64,000 nucleotides of DNA from contig JAYKAV010002797.1 in the NCBI GenBank assembly GCA_035582835.1, positions 1 through 64,000 on the forward strand, in the 5' to 3' direction. Source of the DNA: Phoebastria nigripes (lineage: Eukaryota > Chordata > Aves > Procellariiformes > Diomedeidae). Position numbers and translations under genes: made by a program. This document shows, in pieces, positions 13,332 to 24,479 of this stretch (positions are counted from its first letter, which is position 1; every line of letters begins with the position of its first letter). The notes beneath the pieces were generated by a model. It was not told the DNA's origin. It saw nothing but the letters and a program-made list of their open reading frames with translations, and ran no database searches.

Positions 13332-16300
13332 CTGCAAAAAAAACATGAAATCAAAGAACTGAATATATCACTTTAGAAGAGTATATAATGGATTAGACCT
13401 AATCCCTCTGCACAGCTGTAGTCAAGGTGCTTTCCTGAGTGAAAAATCATAGTTATTAGTGTGGTTTTCATCCAGAAAAAGTGATGAAATAAGTATATTC
13501 GGAACCGAGATGCATGGAGAGTATTTTTATAGTTTAAATGTTTTCATTTTCACAGTTAACTTCTAGGGAGTAGGCTGTCAAAATTATTAAAGTGTCCTTT
13601 ATAAATGCTGAGAAAAATTCCACTTTCAACAGCTCTGCTCTTAATTCCTTCACAGTGATTGATGGCTTCCTGTTGACGATGTCTTCAGTACTGTATAATG
13701 TAATTGCGCCAGATAGCATGTGCTGAGGAGCCAGTTGTGCTCTCAGTTACACTGCTGTTTCTCTAGAATAACTCTGAGTTCAATCCAGCTGTCAGTCTAA
13801 NCTTGTTGTCTGAAACGCATAATCTTTCAGGGCAGATCTAAAGTTGAGTTTGTGGCTCCTATTTTAACCTGAGTTAATTTACGGACAGTTGCCTTATTAT
13901 CAACTCCATTTGGAGCCATGCCGCCAGAACTCCATCAAAAGCTTAAAAACCATTCTCTATATACATCATTTAAAATTACTTGCTCTTGTTTTTGGAGCGT
14001 CTTAGTGGAAAAGCATTTCCAAGCTTTTTTTCTCTGTATCCAAGAAAAAAAATTAACTTCAGATCCTCAAAGATATTTAAGTATCATTTATTTAATTGTG
14101 ATCAAATAACTTAAATCTTTTGTGGGTCCTGGTCTCACTCTTTGAGAAACAAAGGCTGAATTTCTCAAAAGGCACCATCATTTCAAAAGCTGAGTCTCTT
14201 GCAAGGCTCAAAATAAAATTGTTGGTGCAAGCAACTCGCATTAGCAAGTGCAATTGTGACTGAAGAGAAACTTCTTCCTGAGCATATCTTGTGGTTTTCA
14301 CCCTGTGGTCTGTGGTCCCTTAAGTAGTTTGTAGACTGACTTTGAAGAGTTTCTTGAGGGGAAAAAAGTTACCAGGCTTAAATTCACCATGAACGGGTTT
14401 CCCATCTGCACTGGAAAAAAACATTAAANGTTGAAAACCACTTGTTAACAAATTATCTAAAAGCTCTGTGAAACAACAAGGTCTTCAGCCTGCTGGTGTT
14501 CCTCTGACATGATGCCTCCTGACAAATCAGAAACAGGAAAGGGCTAATTAACAAAGGCACACAGTTTCCAAAGGAGTAGCTGGGCACTTCTACCTGGGGA
14601 CCTGCTCCACCAAGCTCTGCCTGGCTTGGCCAGCAGTACCTCTGTCCCCCAGCAGTTCCCACTCTCTACTACTCATTTCTTGTTCTCAGACTGCAAGCTT
14701 TTGCAAGGAGAGGCTGTTTCAGAACGGCTTTTCCCTCCCCTCCACAGCCCTCTATCCTTTCCAACTCAAACTTTTGACATCCACCTTTGCATTAAAGAGG
14801 ACTTGTTCACTTTCCTTGTCTGCTTTCACTTATCAGCTTAGTGCAAATGGCAAGCGTTATTAAACACTGCTCCTCACTTGTACAATGCAATCCTGGATGA
14901 GTGAATGCTCTCATTGTTGGGAGCCCAGTAGAAATCATAGAATCATCTTAACATCAAACAGGCTTATTGGATTTCACTGTAATGCCAACAGGCTGTCACT
15001 GTTACCACAAACCCTGCCTAGGCATCACTCATGACTATTTACAGGCAGGAAGAGCAGCTCTGGGAGCACTCAATTGTAAACTGAAAGACTATGAAAGAGA
15101 AGCATCAATTACAAAAATTAATGCGGCCCTGTTGGCATTGGCTTAGGAAGTCCCTGATAGGAACAGTCCTGCATGGGGCTTGACCTTGTAACAACAACTT
15201 TCAAGACTCAGGAGTTGTTGAATGAAGTTATTTGTGTGTAAAACTTGAGAAATTATATTTGGTCAGCATGAGCCAAGCACCAGCGGTTGAGTAAGGATAT
15301 GGAGGCTGTACCTTTCAGAGAATAGAAGGCCACAGTGTGCCATTTGTAGGGCCCGGGCCACTGCATTTCACTTTAGTATCTCTGCATCATTCAATTTGCA
15401 TTTAACTAAAGCATCTCTTCCAGAAAGGCCTTTGGAGTCTCAGTCCAAAGGCTGGAAAAGATGGACAGTAATATACCCTTTCTTTACTAGTAGTATTAAA
15501 CTCTGACAGTTGTCAAAGGGCAGGTGATGTTCCAGATAACTAGTTACGTTTGTTTTGGTGATATACTGTTCCTGTGCCCCTTGTTCTGTAATACTGAGAG
15601 CTGTCTGAATCAGTGCCTTGGCATCTCAGGCCTGTCCAGGTCCTCACAGAAACAGAAGCTTATCTTGCAGCACTCTGGGACCAGCTTCTCCCTTTATACT
15701 CTGCCTCACCCCTTACAAGACAGCATTGCTCTCTGATGGTTGTATTCTCACTCCACCCTCCAAATAGAATAGCCAACACAGATACGTCTGAATATCTCTG
15801 TATGTGGGATTAAGGAATTGTGCTGCCCCTATTGCATTCAAAAAAAATCTTCCCAGTGCAACTTAGACAGAGATTTAGTACCTCCTTTAACTTCCCATGT
15901 AAAGCCTGGTGACAGTATAAGAACCAACACAGCCGCGATTGCACATGATCTTGCTGTGTTGTGTGTAGGTACAAAACATTTCAGCTGAACCTAATCCAAA
16001 CAGGTGAAACTCCGCTATGCACTAGAACAGCCCAGCACAGCTGCTGGAGGTAAAGCCCCTCTATTCACAGCCTACCACTTAACAGTTATTTAGTATTACA
16101 CTAGTGCATGGGAAACTTTTGCAATGTAACCCGTACTGCACTCAGAGTTCTGCCCTAATCAGTTTGCTATTGATAGCTCAAGAAAGCTAAAGTCACTCCA
16201 ACCTTATTGTGTGGGGCCCTACATGATTGCCCAAGGTCACAAGAAACAAAAGGCAAAGCAACGTAATTGCCCTTCTGTGTTATAGTTTGAGACACATAAT

Positions 16301-17244
16301 TGATTTACATCTCTCTGGTTGACTCTGCTGTGAATGACAATTTGAGCGGAGCGTGACTTTAAAGGAACAAGGAGCCCTTCTCACCTACCAACAAAGATGG
16401 CACCGGCCAGAGGCACTGAGCGGGCACCTGAAGGAACTGGGAGATGTGGCTGTGATCTGGCTTCACTCCCCACAAGTTGCTTTACTGTCATGTTGCCAGT
16501 GTTAATGGAGTTGTCAGGGAAGGAGAGGTAGTACAAGACATACATGAGGGGGGCTTTATTAGAGGTGAGAGACCTCCTGCCTCTCACAAACTTCTGACAG
16601 CATGGGAACCCATGGTAAGTCCTACCCCAGTCAGTGTTTGTGCATATTTATGAACCCACATATGTATGCATTGCTAAAATCAGGGCATTTAACACACCCT
16701 CATTTTTTGTTCATTGGGACCTCTGCAGCACAAGACCAGCATGGGAAGTTGCAAAATGCCCTGTGTGCTATGATAACTACCCAAGGAAATGTGCTTCCCC
16801 CTTTTTCAGAGAGTATTGATCCATGAGCAAGGAATATATGTACTTCCCTTTCCTCTCTGCCAGCCCTGCCTGCCACCTTCTTGCTCTCCAGTTCACTTTC
16901 TGCTCCTGCCCAGTGAACAGTCAGTCCACAGCTCAGAAGCCATGTTGTGAGATAAAGAGTAANTCATCTTTCTTGGTCTTCTCTCCCTTCATACATCTTC
17001 TTTCCTTCTCTATTTGATGCAGGGACTGTCTGGGGTAATTCTTTAGCCTGTTATGCAAGAAGTCTGACTAGATGATCTTTAATGAACACCTCCAGCCTGT
17101 GAAAAATAATCTGTACTTGGTACAATCCTATTTGCTGAAATGGAAGTGAGTCAGCAGAGATGTCATGTCTGCTGTACGCAAACAGGCAGACCTGGCCACT
17201 TGGAGATAAAGGCTAAGTAAAAGCATTTCTATAGAAACACATAC
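13332..17244 (-). other. Gene A intron 3
   Basis: Minus-strand intron of 3,913 bases with GTATGT donor (next to 17245) and TTTGCAG acceptor (next to 13331). It is mostly unique AT-rich sequence; an old CR1 3' remnant lies near 17.05 kb. It cannot be aligned by eye to the corresponding 4.9-kb intron of gene B. Confidence 0.8.
17018..17105 (+). repeat. Ancient CR1 3'-end remnant
   Basis: The stretch around AAGTCTGACTAGATGATCTT resembles the end of old CR1 copies ('GGTCAGACTAGATGATC...GGTCCCTTCC'). It is heavily decayed, lies inside gene A intron 3 and runs opposite to the gene. Confidence 0.45.
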
Positions 17245-17333
17245 CCGTGTGTCTAGATTATACGCTGTCTTCTTTAAATCCTGCAACGCCCTCTGCATGA
17301 ACTCAAACGCATGGCAGTCAACACAGGGACGAC
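17245..17333 (-). CDS. NICOL1-like: Gene A, middle coding exon (CVDC plus helix)
   Basis: Exon of 89 bases: two bases complete the Ser codon begun in the previous exon, then 29 codons starting RPCVDCHAFEFMQ and ending ALQDLKKTAYNLDTR. This is the most conserved part of the C4orf48/NICOL1 family as I remember it (SRPCVDCHAFEFMQRAL). Acceptor: pyrimidine-rich, ending TTTTTCCAG. Donor: CGG followed by GTATGT. The protein segment is identical in gene B (42765-42853), with only 5 of 89 bases different, all synonymous. CVDC supplies two of the four mature cysteines. The helical stretch HAFEFMQRALQDL is rich in hydrophobic positions at i, i+3/4. Confidence 0.96.
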
Positions 17334-19809
17334 CTGGAAAAAGGTACAGAAGAAGACATCACTGTCACAGCATAAAATTTGGAGCGTGGCAGTACAGAGA
17401 GGGACTACTCAGAGTCCTTGCAATGCCAGGAGAAAACCCATTTTACCAGGCACCCACACCTGCATGTGTACAAAGTTAGGGCTGCCAGTGGACAGGGCTG
17501 TATCTATCCTTCTGCAAATGTGTAAGGACCAGCAAAAACACAAGAGCATTTTGCTGCGTGTGCTTTTCTGAACATAGCCCAGGCTTGATTCTGCCCGGTG
17601 CTGTGTGCCTTCAGCCCCCAGCCTCTCCCCTTAAAATGGAAAACCTCAAAGCTTCTCAGACATGGGTTAATTCTCAACTGATACACTGAAAATAGCAGTT
17701 TGCAGTGGTTCAGAAATCAGACAGGCAGGTCTGTTTTTACAGGAGCTCTTACAGAGCAGCTTGGCAAGGGACAGTGCCAGATCTGTATTTGCTTCCTTTC
17801 ACCTGCTGCTGTATTTTTTCTCTGCCAGGAATGCAAAGCATCCCACTGGCTCTGCAGCTGGTGCCAGTGTGTGTGCACAGAGGGGCAGGGCAGGGAAAAG
17901 GCAGAGAAGAGGAGGAGGAAGGGATATGACAACTAAAATGGCTCGCTTCTGGACCTGGGCATTTCTGCTCTGCCAGGATTCACCCTACACTAATTTCAGG
18001 CCCTTTCGTTCAGTCACAGAGTTAATGAAGTGTGGGTTTCAGAAGAAGAAATTGCAGATACTGGAGGAGATGCAGGGGGANTGGGGAGAAAGGGCATTTT
18101 ACATTGATCACAGAGCCCCCACGTTGGGGNGGTGCTGAAATCCTTGTCCACTGGCAGCCACTTGTGCTGCTCTGACAAAGCAAAGAGGGTGCAAAGCTGC
18201 TGCTGAGATAGCTGGGGAGCTGCCCGGAGCCAGAGAGCTGCCATGCAGCACTGCAGCACTGCAGCACCCCACACCTGGCACCCTGCTGCCAACACACATT
18301 TCTGAGTTGGGCCTGATGGAAGGGAGCAGCCAGAGTGCTTCTCGGTCCCCAGCAAGCCTCTTAGGGGCTTTGACCTGTTCAGGAGGTGTTTCTCTCCCAC
18401 CCATCCTCCTCCATCTCCCCGCCACGCAGCTGACATCTAAGGGAGACCCAGGGATTTAATTCCAGGGATGTAGGGAGATGCAAAGTCCCCACCTCTATAA
18501 GAACAGCATCACTCACAAAGATTCTCTCCAGGCCTGAGAGGAGTAGCAACAGGATGGTTTTGAGCACATTTTAAAGACACTCAACCCCCTCCTGTTTTCA
18601 GTATTTCAGTAACTTAATTGTTTTCACTTCAGATCAAGGAGCAGAGCCCTTAGAAAGAACCTGCATCCTCAGTCTGCTGTCAGCAAATCCATTGTTCACT
18701 TGGTGCCATGGCCTGCTCCCTCCCCTTGCTGTGATCTTCTCAGAAAGCACCCTGCCCTGGGTCCACCTCNGTGAAGTGCTGCATACCCTGAAGTGCTCTC
18801 AAAATCAGAACTTGATGGAGAAAAAACAAACTTGGGGTCATAAATGAATGTCTCCTGATCTGGCAGCGTGGAAAAAGCATCTCTGAGGAGAGCCATGAAT
18901 TCCATAGTCAATCACTGCCTGCCACCCAGGAAGTCTTCCCAGGCCCTCATGAAGGCCATGGCTGTGTGGGATCATTCACTGGTATTTATGGCAGCCAAGT
19001 GCTCCTATGTGGACAGGGAGGTACTAATGGAACGGCACAACCATGCCAAGTGGTTATTTCACTTCTGCCACCCCTGTGAAAGCAGCTTCCCTGGCATCAA
19101 AGCAGCTTCTGCAGGAAAATGGTGGTCACACAGAGGACACCTGCCCATGCAGGATCAGCACATGTGAAGCTTCTAACATGGCACTGCTCTTCAAAGCCAC
19201 AGTGCAGGTGCAGCCAGTTCCACCACATAATGGGATATTCCCTCTCTAATATGGTTTCCTGGGCTGTCCTCCTTGGTGGAGGGTCCTTCTCCAGGCACAG
19301 CTGTCTCTGGGTCAGATTAGCACCCCTGCCTGCTGGGAGCTAGCAGCCCTGCAACGCTGGCAGTGGGAGAGCTTGTGTGATTCCTCCAACCAGCTATATC
19401 CCAGGATGGGATGCATCATTTTGACTTACAGCAGTGCAGAGAGGACTCACTGAAGCAGCACCACTGGCAGATGAGAGGACAGCTGTACCTGGGAGGAGGT
19501 AACGAGCAGCTGGGGATGTGGCTGGCTATAAACTCTTCCACCCATGCAGCCCTGCAGAGCATGCATCAGCACTTTGGGGACTGAACTAGGGCAGTGCTGA
19601 GCTCTCTGTCCAGCATCTTGCACTAGCACAGAGCAACTTGAAGGCAGTTCCCCAAATAAAATAGGGGCGATATCCTGCTACCTGGAAAGCCTATAGCTAC
19701 AGTTGGATTTTTACCAGCAGAGCTTCCCAAGTCCAGGCTTTTAATCTGTTATACTAGCCAGACTCTCACANTAGCCAATAGCAGATACTTAAGGAAGATA
19801 TAAGAATAA

Positions 19810-20215
19810 GCCTTTAGCAATGTTCTTCTAGCCTACCAAGAGGTTGGAGGATATCCTGAGTCTGGCTGGTGTTTCTACATCTGATAAGCCCTCCATGAAT
19901 TTTTCTCACATTAATTTGCCCCGTTGCTTCCTGAATCCATGTAAACTTTTGGCATCTACAGCATCCTGTGGCAACGAGTTCCATAGCTCAGCTATTCACT
20001 GTGTGAAGAAAATACCATTCTTGTCTGCTCTGAAGTTAACATCTGCTGGTTTCATTTCCTGCCTCTAATTTTTGCACTGGAAGAGACAGTTATTAAATAT
20101 TCACTACCTTTGTCCCACTTATGACTTTGCTGCTCTCCATCATTCCCTGACTCGGTGTCTCCTTTTCAGACTGAAGAGCTGGGCTGGTAAGCTGCCTATC
20201 TAGCTGGACTCATTC
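19810..20215 (-). repeat. Decayed CR1-L-like LINE 3' region
   Basis: Contains CCATGTAAACTTTTGGCATC, then 'ACAGCATCCTGTGGCAACGAGTTCCA', 'CACTGTGTGAAGAAA' and TTCAGACTGAAGAGCTG. These match the order of motifs in the reverse complement of old CR1-L copies. The element therefore runs on the minus strand inside intron 2 of gene A. Boundaries are approximate. Confidence 0.6.
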
Positions 20216-20579
20216 TCTCTTCCTGCTCACAATATTTTCAGTAGGATGCCCATGGACATTTCCCCAAAGTAATGATGTCTAAGGGTCTGTTTTCACAAAG
20301 GTTTTAAACAAATCTAAATATGCGCCGTTGCCAATAGGAGCAATCCCACACTGCTTTCTGTCCTTGGCTACGTGTTCCCACACCTTCCCTTGCCCAAGTT
20401 CTGTGGCCAGAACAAGAAATAGGGCAAGGACAGGAGGCCAGGTTATGGGGAGGAGAAGGGCAGAGGCAGCATAGGCTTACATCAGCTTAAAGCAATCGTG
20501 AAACCAAACCTTAAGTCACATCATAGCAAAGTACAGCAGAGTGCTATTAATTCCTTGCTGACAGCTGGGAACAGACTAT

Positions 20580-21110
20580 CATTCATAGGGAGACTTAACA
20601 GGTTTGTGGATTAACATAATGAGAATTATCAAGAGTCAGCTATAATTCTTTAAATGGGTCCTGTCAGCACGAAGACTGTATGTGTCTGTGTATTTGGGGA
20701 GAAGTGGGGGAGGAGGGCTTAAAATATGCTTCTTGGCTTCTTCTTGGTGAAAAACTGGAACTGAAAGCACTGTGGAAGTCTAATTTACTTTCCCTCGCAC
20801 GCACATGGCGTTTACTCTTTGTATTTCATGCACCTTGGCTAATGAAAACAGACTGAAGAGCTTCTGTTCTTCGAATTCCACATTTCAGCTTTCACAGTGG
20901 GTGATCTGGACTATAAATGCAGTGGGAGGTTGGGGNAATTACTCAATTTTTTTAGTGGATTGCACTGAACTTTAAAGAAAATAATCCGCAAACATTAGTA
21001 ACACCACTTCATTCCTGAACAGTCTTCTGCATATGCAAAGTGCTGTGTATAAAGTATAAGGACATGATTAATCACTGCTAATTAGCGTTATTCATAAAAA
21101 GCTGGGCCTG
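20580..21110. promoter_or_regulatory. Candidate intronic enhancer-like block
   Basis: Non-repeat AT-rich stretch with several homeodomain/POU-type words close together: GATTAACATAATGAG, GAGAATTATC, CTATAATTC, ATATGCAAAG, GATTAATCAC and GCTAATTAGCG. It lies in intron 2 of gene A. Motif density is the only evidence, and no conservation data were available. Confidence 0.2.
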
Positions 21111-21719
21111 GCTCTCTGACTGGCAGAAAGTATGCCAAGTGGAGAGCAGGTGATGATACCCCAAGCCAGATATCGGTGCCACACACAGGGCAGGATCTCT
21201 CTGCAACGCTAAGAAGAACTCTGACTCACTCTCATGCTTCTCTCCTGTGACTCCTGCACCTCCCACACTTGCATGAGCATTGCTGCCCCTCTCCTGCTCA
21301 TGGTGCTGCAAGAGGGACACATTTTCCCCACTAAGTGGGAGAGAGAGGCTGTAGTGCTGTGTGGTCCGTGAGGGATTGTTCCTGCTAAAGGCATATTCCC
21401 AGTCCCATGTCGCACACCTGGGAACAGAGAAAAGCATCGAGCACCACACTGGTCTGCCCTGGAGAAGGACACTTAGTATGGTCCATGTACATCATACATC
21501 CCTGCCAAGAATGTGTACAGAGCCCCCTTTTTCTCCCTGGGTCATCCAGGATCACACAGCCACCATTTTACCTGGGCTGACAGTGTGGACTTAAGCACCA
21601 GCAATAGGGAAGGTGTGCGCATGTGCTGCAGTAGCACTGCCCCCAAAATGGGTCTGTGCCCAGGAGGATCAACTCCTTGATGAGAAATAGCCAGTGGAGC
21701 TGACATCAAGCAGGAAAAG

Positions 21720-22330
21720 ATCCAGGAATGTCTGTACTAGATCACATCAAATGTCTGCTGGCCCAGTGTCCTGTCTGCCATGAGCTACATCTCTTGTAGT
21801 ACACTAAAAGTGTCTAGGAGAATTCCCAGGCTTTAAGAGAGCTGGCATGGGACAGTTCATCTCTGGAACAGTAAACTCTGTCTTCCAGATAGGCAAATGC
21901 CCTCCTGTCATGGACAAAAGTGTGCCAGGGACCATCCTAGCAGGTTACTAGTACAGTCATGTACTAGTACAGCCTGGGAACATCCATGGGCACTGGTTAT
22001 AGATGTGACCTTCATGGCCAACAATGGATGCCCATGAAAGAGCACAAGAACAGGGCAATTATGGAGGGATGTGTCCCCAAAGACCCTCCCAGGCTTCTGG
22101 GATATGCTGAGGCAGCTCCTGAGCCAGAAGAACTGCTGGTGTATCTAACAGCCCTTTCTAAGATTTTTTTCCTTGAATTTACCCAATCAGTTCTGCAATC
22201 CCATGCAAACTTTTAGCATCCACAGTGTCCTAAGGGAGGAGTTCCACAGGTTAACTATCAGGAAGAGCCCTGATGTGCAAAGGAAAGTACCTGGAGCACC
22301 TAGCAGCTATGCAGCACCCTCTCAACAAGT
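21720..22330 (-). repeat. Decayed CR1-related remnant(s)
   Basis: Contains CTGGCCCAGTGTCCTGTCTG near 21757 and then 'CCCATGCAAACTTTTAGCATCCACAGTGTCC..GGAGTTCCACAGGTTAACTA' near 22200. Both resemble the old CR1 region seen at 19.9 and 34.5 kb. The part between them is not confidently assignable. Confidence 0.5.
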
Positions 22331-23993
22331 GCTGATTAGAAGCATCCCAAATTCCTTGTTGCTTTAAAACTCTGTCCCTGCAGCAGCACAAAACAATTTA
22401 CAATTCATGATCAGCTGAGAGTCTTCCTCCTGGCCTGGCCTCAGACATAAATACCTTATGCATTCATAGAAATGCTACCAGCCTCCATTACTCAGGACAG
22501 AGCGGCACCTCTCTGCAGAAATACTGGCCACAGAAACACTCTGCCCTGCCCTTCATTCCTCACTCTCACATGCAGGAGTAAGACAAGACAAGGAATCTTT
22601 CTCAAGGGCTCTTCAGGGGACTTAGTAGTCTGGCCACATGATATCAAAACCATTGGATAACTCCTTGAGATTGGGGTCAGAGACCCTGGCCAAGAGTTTT
22701 GTTCTACAGATAAAATGGGAGTTTCCATTCTGACAAGGAGTCACCATAAACTTTTTCCCAAAAATGTGTTGACTTGCCTCTGCTAACATAGACACACAAA
22801 AGGCACATATAATTTATTTTTCAAACATGATTTTCTCCTTGAGGACACAAAATGGACTATTTGCCACAAAACTTATTAAAGTTAATTAATGCCTAGAAAA
22901 CAGATACACAAAATAGAGAAGAGGTCTGGTTTAGAACAGACCAAAACTTAGCACTAATAAAAAAAGAAGAGAATGGAAAAAGAAGGGAATTTAGCATTTA
23001 AATCCTGTAGAGACAAATACTCATAGATGTATTTGAAAACTAGTAATGGAATTATAGGAGAATAAAATGCCGTGACTAAATCAGGTCTTGTATTAAATAT
23101 TTTGGTAGTCATGTAAAAAGATAGCTGTGATACAAAGTAAGCATGACTAAGAACTACAGATTGGTTTGTATGCAATTACCATCTTTTTTTTCTCTCCTAG
23201 AGGATATTTTAAGTTTCTAATGAGTGGCTACTTCCCACTTGCTGTCACCAAAACACCCTGAGAACATTGACTCCATCCCCTAATATCTTTGAACTATTGC
23301 CTCATTTTGGAGCTGAGAAAGTTTAACTAGGGAGTTGCTCAAAATGACGGAGGAAGCTAATATAGAGCTGTGATCCAAATTCAAGAGCTTCCAGCTCCAC
23401 AGTGCACTCAAGCCAGGCTGTCATATTTATTTATTTTTTAGGTTTGCAGAATAGCAGCAGGATTTCAGAAATCTATATATGCTTTACAAATACACTGTTT
23501 GGGTCAACTTCCCCTGTGTCAATCTATAGTAGTTACAAGAAAGTTGCACTTGAGCTATTGTTCCAACCAAATACTAAAATAAACAAAATGTAATGCCTTA
23601 GCACAAATAAACACAAATTTCCTTCTAACAATATCCAGACTAGCAAGGACTTCATACGTATTGTTGCAAATCTGGAAACAAAACTCTCAAGAAGCAGTTC
23701 TAAAAGACCTACAACCAAAGAGCTTTAAAACAAGCTCCAATTAAAATTACAGTATTCAGTTAGTATTTTTTCCTAAATAACTACTAATNCTTTACTTGCT
23801 TGCTCTTTTTATAAGAGCTGTTTTCATGTGCTTTGCTGACACGTTACAAATTCATCGTTACTCCCTCACTAATCAGGCAATGCAACGTTCCCCCTGGAGC
23901 TTAAGGTCTGTGTGGCTGCTGTGGGTTAAGTGGAGGAAAGAAAGCAGGACGCGGTGCAGGGGGAGGGCATGAGTGCGCACGGCAGGTACGTAC

Positions 23994-24151
23994 TTTCTGC
24001 AGGAATGACACTCCCAGCGTCCTGGCCGGCCCCCACAAGCCTCATGCTTAGCAGGCCAACCACCGAGATGAATAGGATCGCCACACGCATCACGCTCCAG
24101 ACAGACTGCAACGCCATTACTCTCATCAATAATTCAAGCTTTCTTCCCTTC
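23994..24151 (-). CDS. NICOL1-like: Gene A, first coding exon (signal peptide, start codon)
   Basis: Carries the start of the 92-residue gene A product. The exon begins after a strong acceptor (CTCCTCGTTTCAG) and ends GCAGAAA before donor GTACGT, phase 1. Two in-frame ATGs exist. I favour the second, at 24117-24115 (GTAATGG: G at -3 and +4), which gives MALQSVWSVMRVAILF and a coding length of 124 bases, exactly that of the gene B exon. The first, at 24126-24124, has a weak context and adds only three residues. The N-terminus is a typical signal peptide (VAILFISVVGLLSM) with likely cleavage near LVGA/GQDAG, followed by GSVIPAES. The role inferred from the family is a secreted neuropeptide-like or lumicrine factor; NICOL1 binds NELL2. 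Confidence 0.92.
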
Positions 24152-24328
24152 CTGAAACGAGGAGAAATAGTGAAAATCAGCAGTTTGCTCCCAGCACGCT
24201 CCCCACAAAGGAGTGGACGAGACGTGATAAGCACAGACCCACGTGTACATGCAAACCCACATGCACACATCACTGCAGTGACANGCCATGGGCTTGCGAT
24301 GCACCGCAAGGACCATTTTGCCAAGTAC
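24152..24328 (-). other. Gene A intron 1 (177 bases)
   Basis: Short intron between the noncoding exon (donor GTACTT at 24328-24323) and the signal-peptide exon (acceptor TTTCAG). The corresponding intron of gene B is about 2.2 kb. Confidence 0.7.
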
Positions 24329-24420
24329 CTGATCTTTCTCTTCGCCTGTGTGCCAGACCCTTGGAGCAGCTGTACCGAGCAGGCAAGGCTCCAGCAGCCA
24401 CTCTGAGCATGCGTGCCCCC
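24329..24420 (-). other. NICOL1-like: Gene A noncoding 5' exon (5' UTR), upper end uncertain
   Basis: Identified by comparison with gene B: both have AAGAGA-AGATCAG immediately before a GTACT donor, preceded at 73-76 bases by TCTGAGCA. The transcription start is not visible, so the upper end is a guess. If transcription starts above ~24455, an upstream ATG at 24455-24453 opens a frame that reads through this exon and across the splice. That frame ends in a TGA whose A is the first base of the weak in-frame ATG at 24126, a 1-base overlap that could influence start choice. Confidence 0.7.
24402..24416 (-). promoter_or_regulatory. Shared promoter/5'UTR motif, gene A copy (TCTGAGCATGCGTGC)
   Basis: Contains an NRF1-like GAGCATGCGTG core. 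The related TCTGAGCANGTGC stands at 47053-47065 in gene B. The distance to the first-exon donor is 73 bases here and 76 in gene B, so it is part of the conserved promoter-proximal block. Confidence 0.5.
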
Positions 24421-24460
24421 TGCATCCCCCCTTCCCTGATTAGGGTCATTGCCATGGAGA

Positions 24461-24474
24461 TTTGCTATAGCAAC
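24461..24474 (-). promoter_or_regulatory. RFX X-box-like element, gene A promoter
   Basis: On the minus strand it reads GTTGCTATAGCAAA, close to the RFX X-box palindrome GTNRCC-N0..3-RGYAAC. The gene B counterpart is at 47116-47129. An adjacent CATGGAGATTT (24453-24463) is also shared with gene B as ATGGGGAGATTT. It lies 132 bases from the first-exon donor, a position typical of a core promoter. RFX factors drive ciliary, neuronal and testis genes; any such role here is inference. Confidence 0.55.
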
Positions 24475-24479
24475 ACTGA

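Larger units (their letters stand above)
17334..23993 (-). other. Gene A intron 2
   Basis: Minus-strand intron of 6,660 bases with GTACGT donor and TTTTTCCAG acceptor. It holds two decayed CR1-L-like segments (about 19.8-20.2 and 21.7-22.3 kb) and an AT-rich, homeobox-motif-rich patch at about 20.58-21.10 kb. No additional exon is supported. Confidence 0.8.

Noticed and set aside
14934..14960. AATCATAGAATCAT as a CR1 3' end
   Set aside because: Only 14 bases match and the following sequence is not CR1; too short to support.
16381..16616. Possible extra exon with GTGAGA (minus) or ATGGTAAGT (plus) donors
   Set aside because: No matching acceptor with a frame-compatible partner, and including it would break the conserved phase-0 junction between gene A exons.
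21078..21449. 123-codon minus-strand frame in gene A intron 2
   Set aside because: Has no domain, lacks convincing splice sites, and gene A reads well without it.
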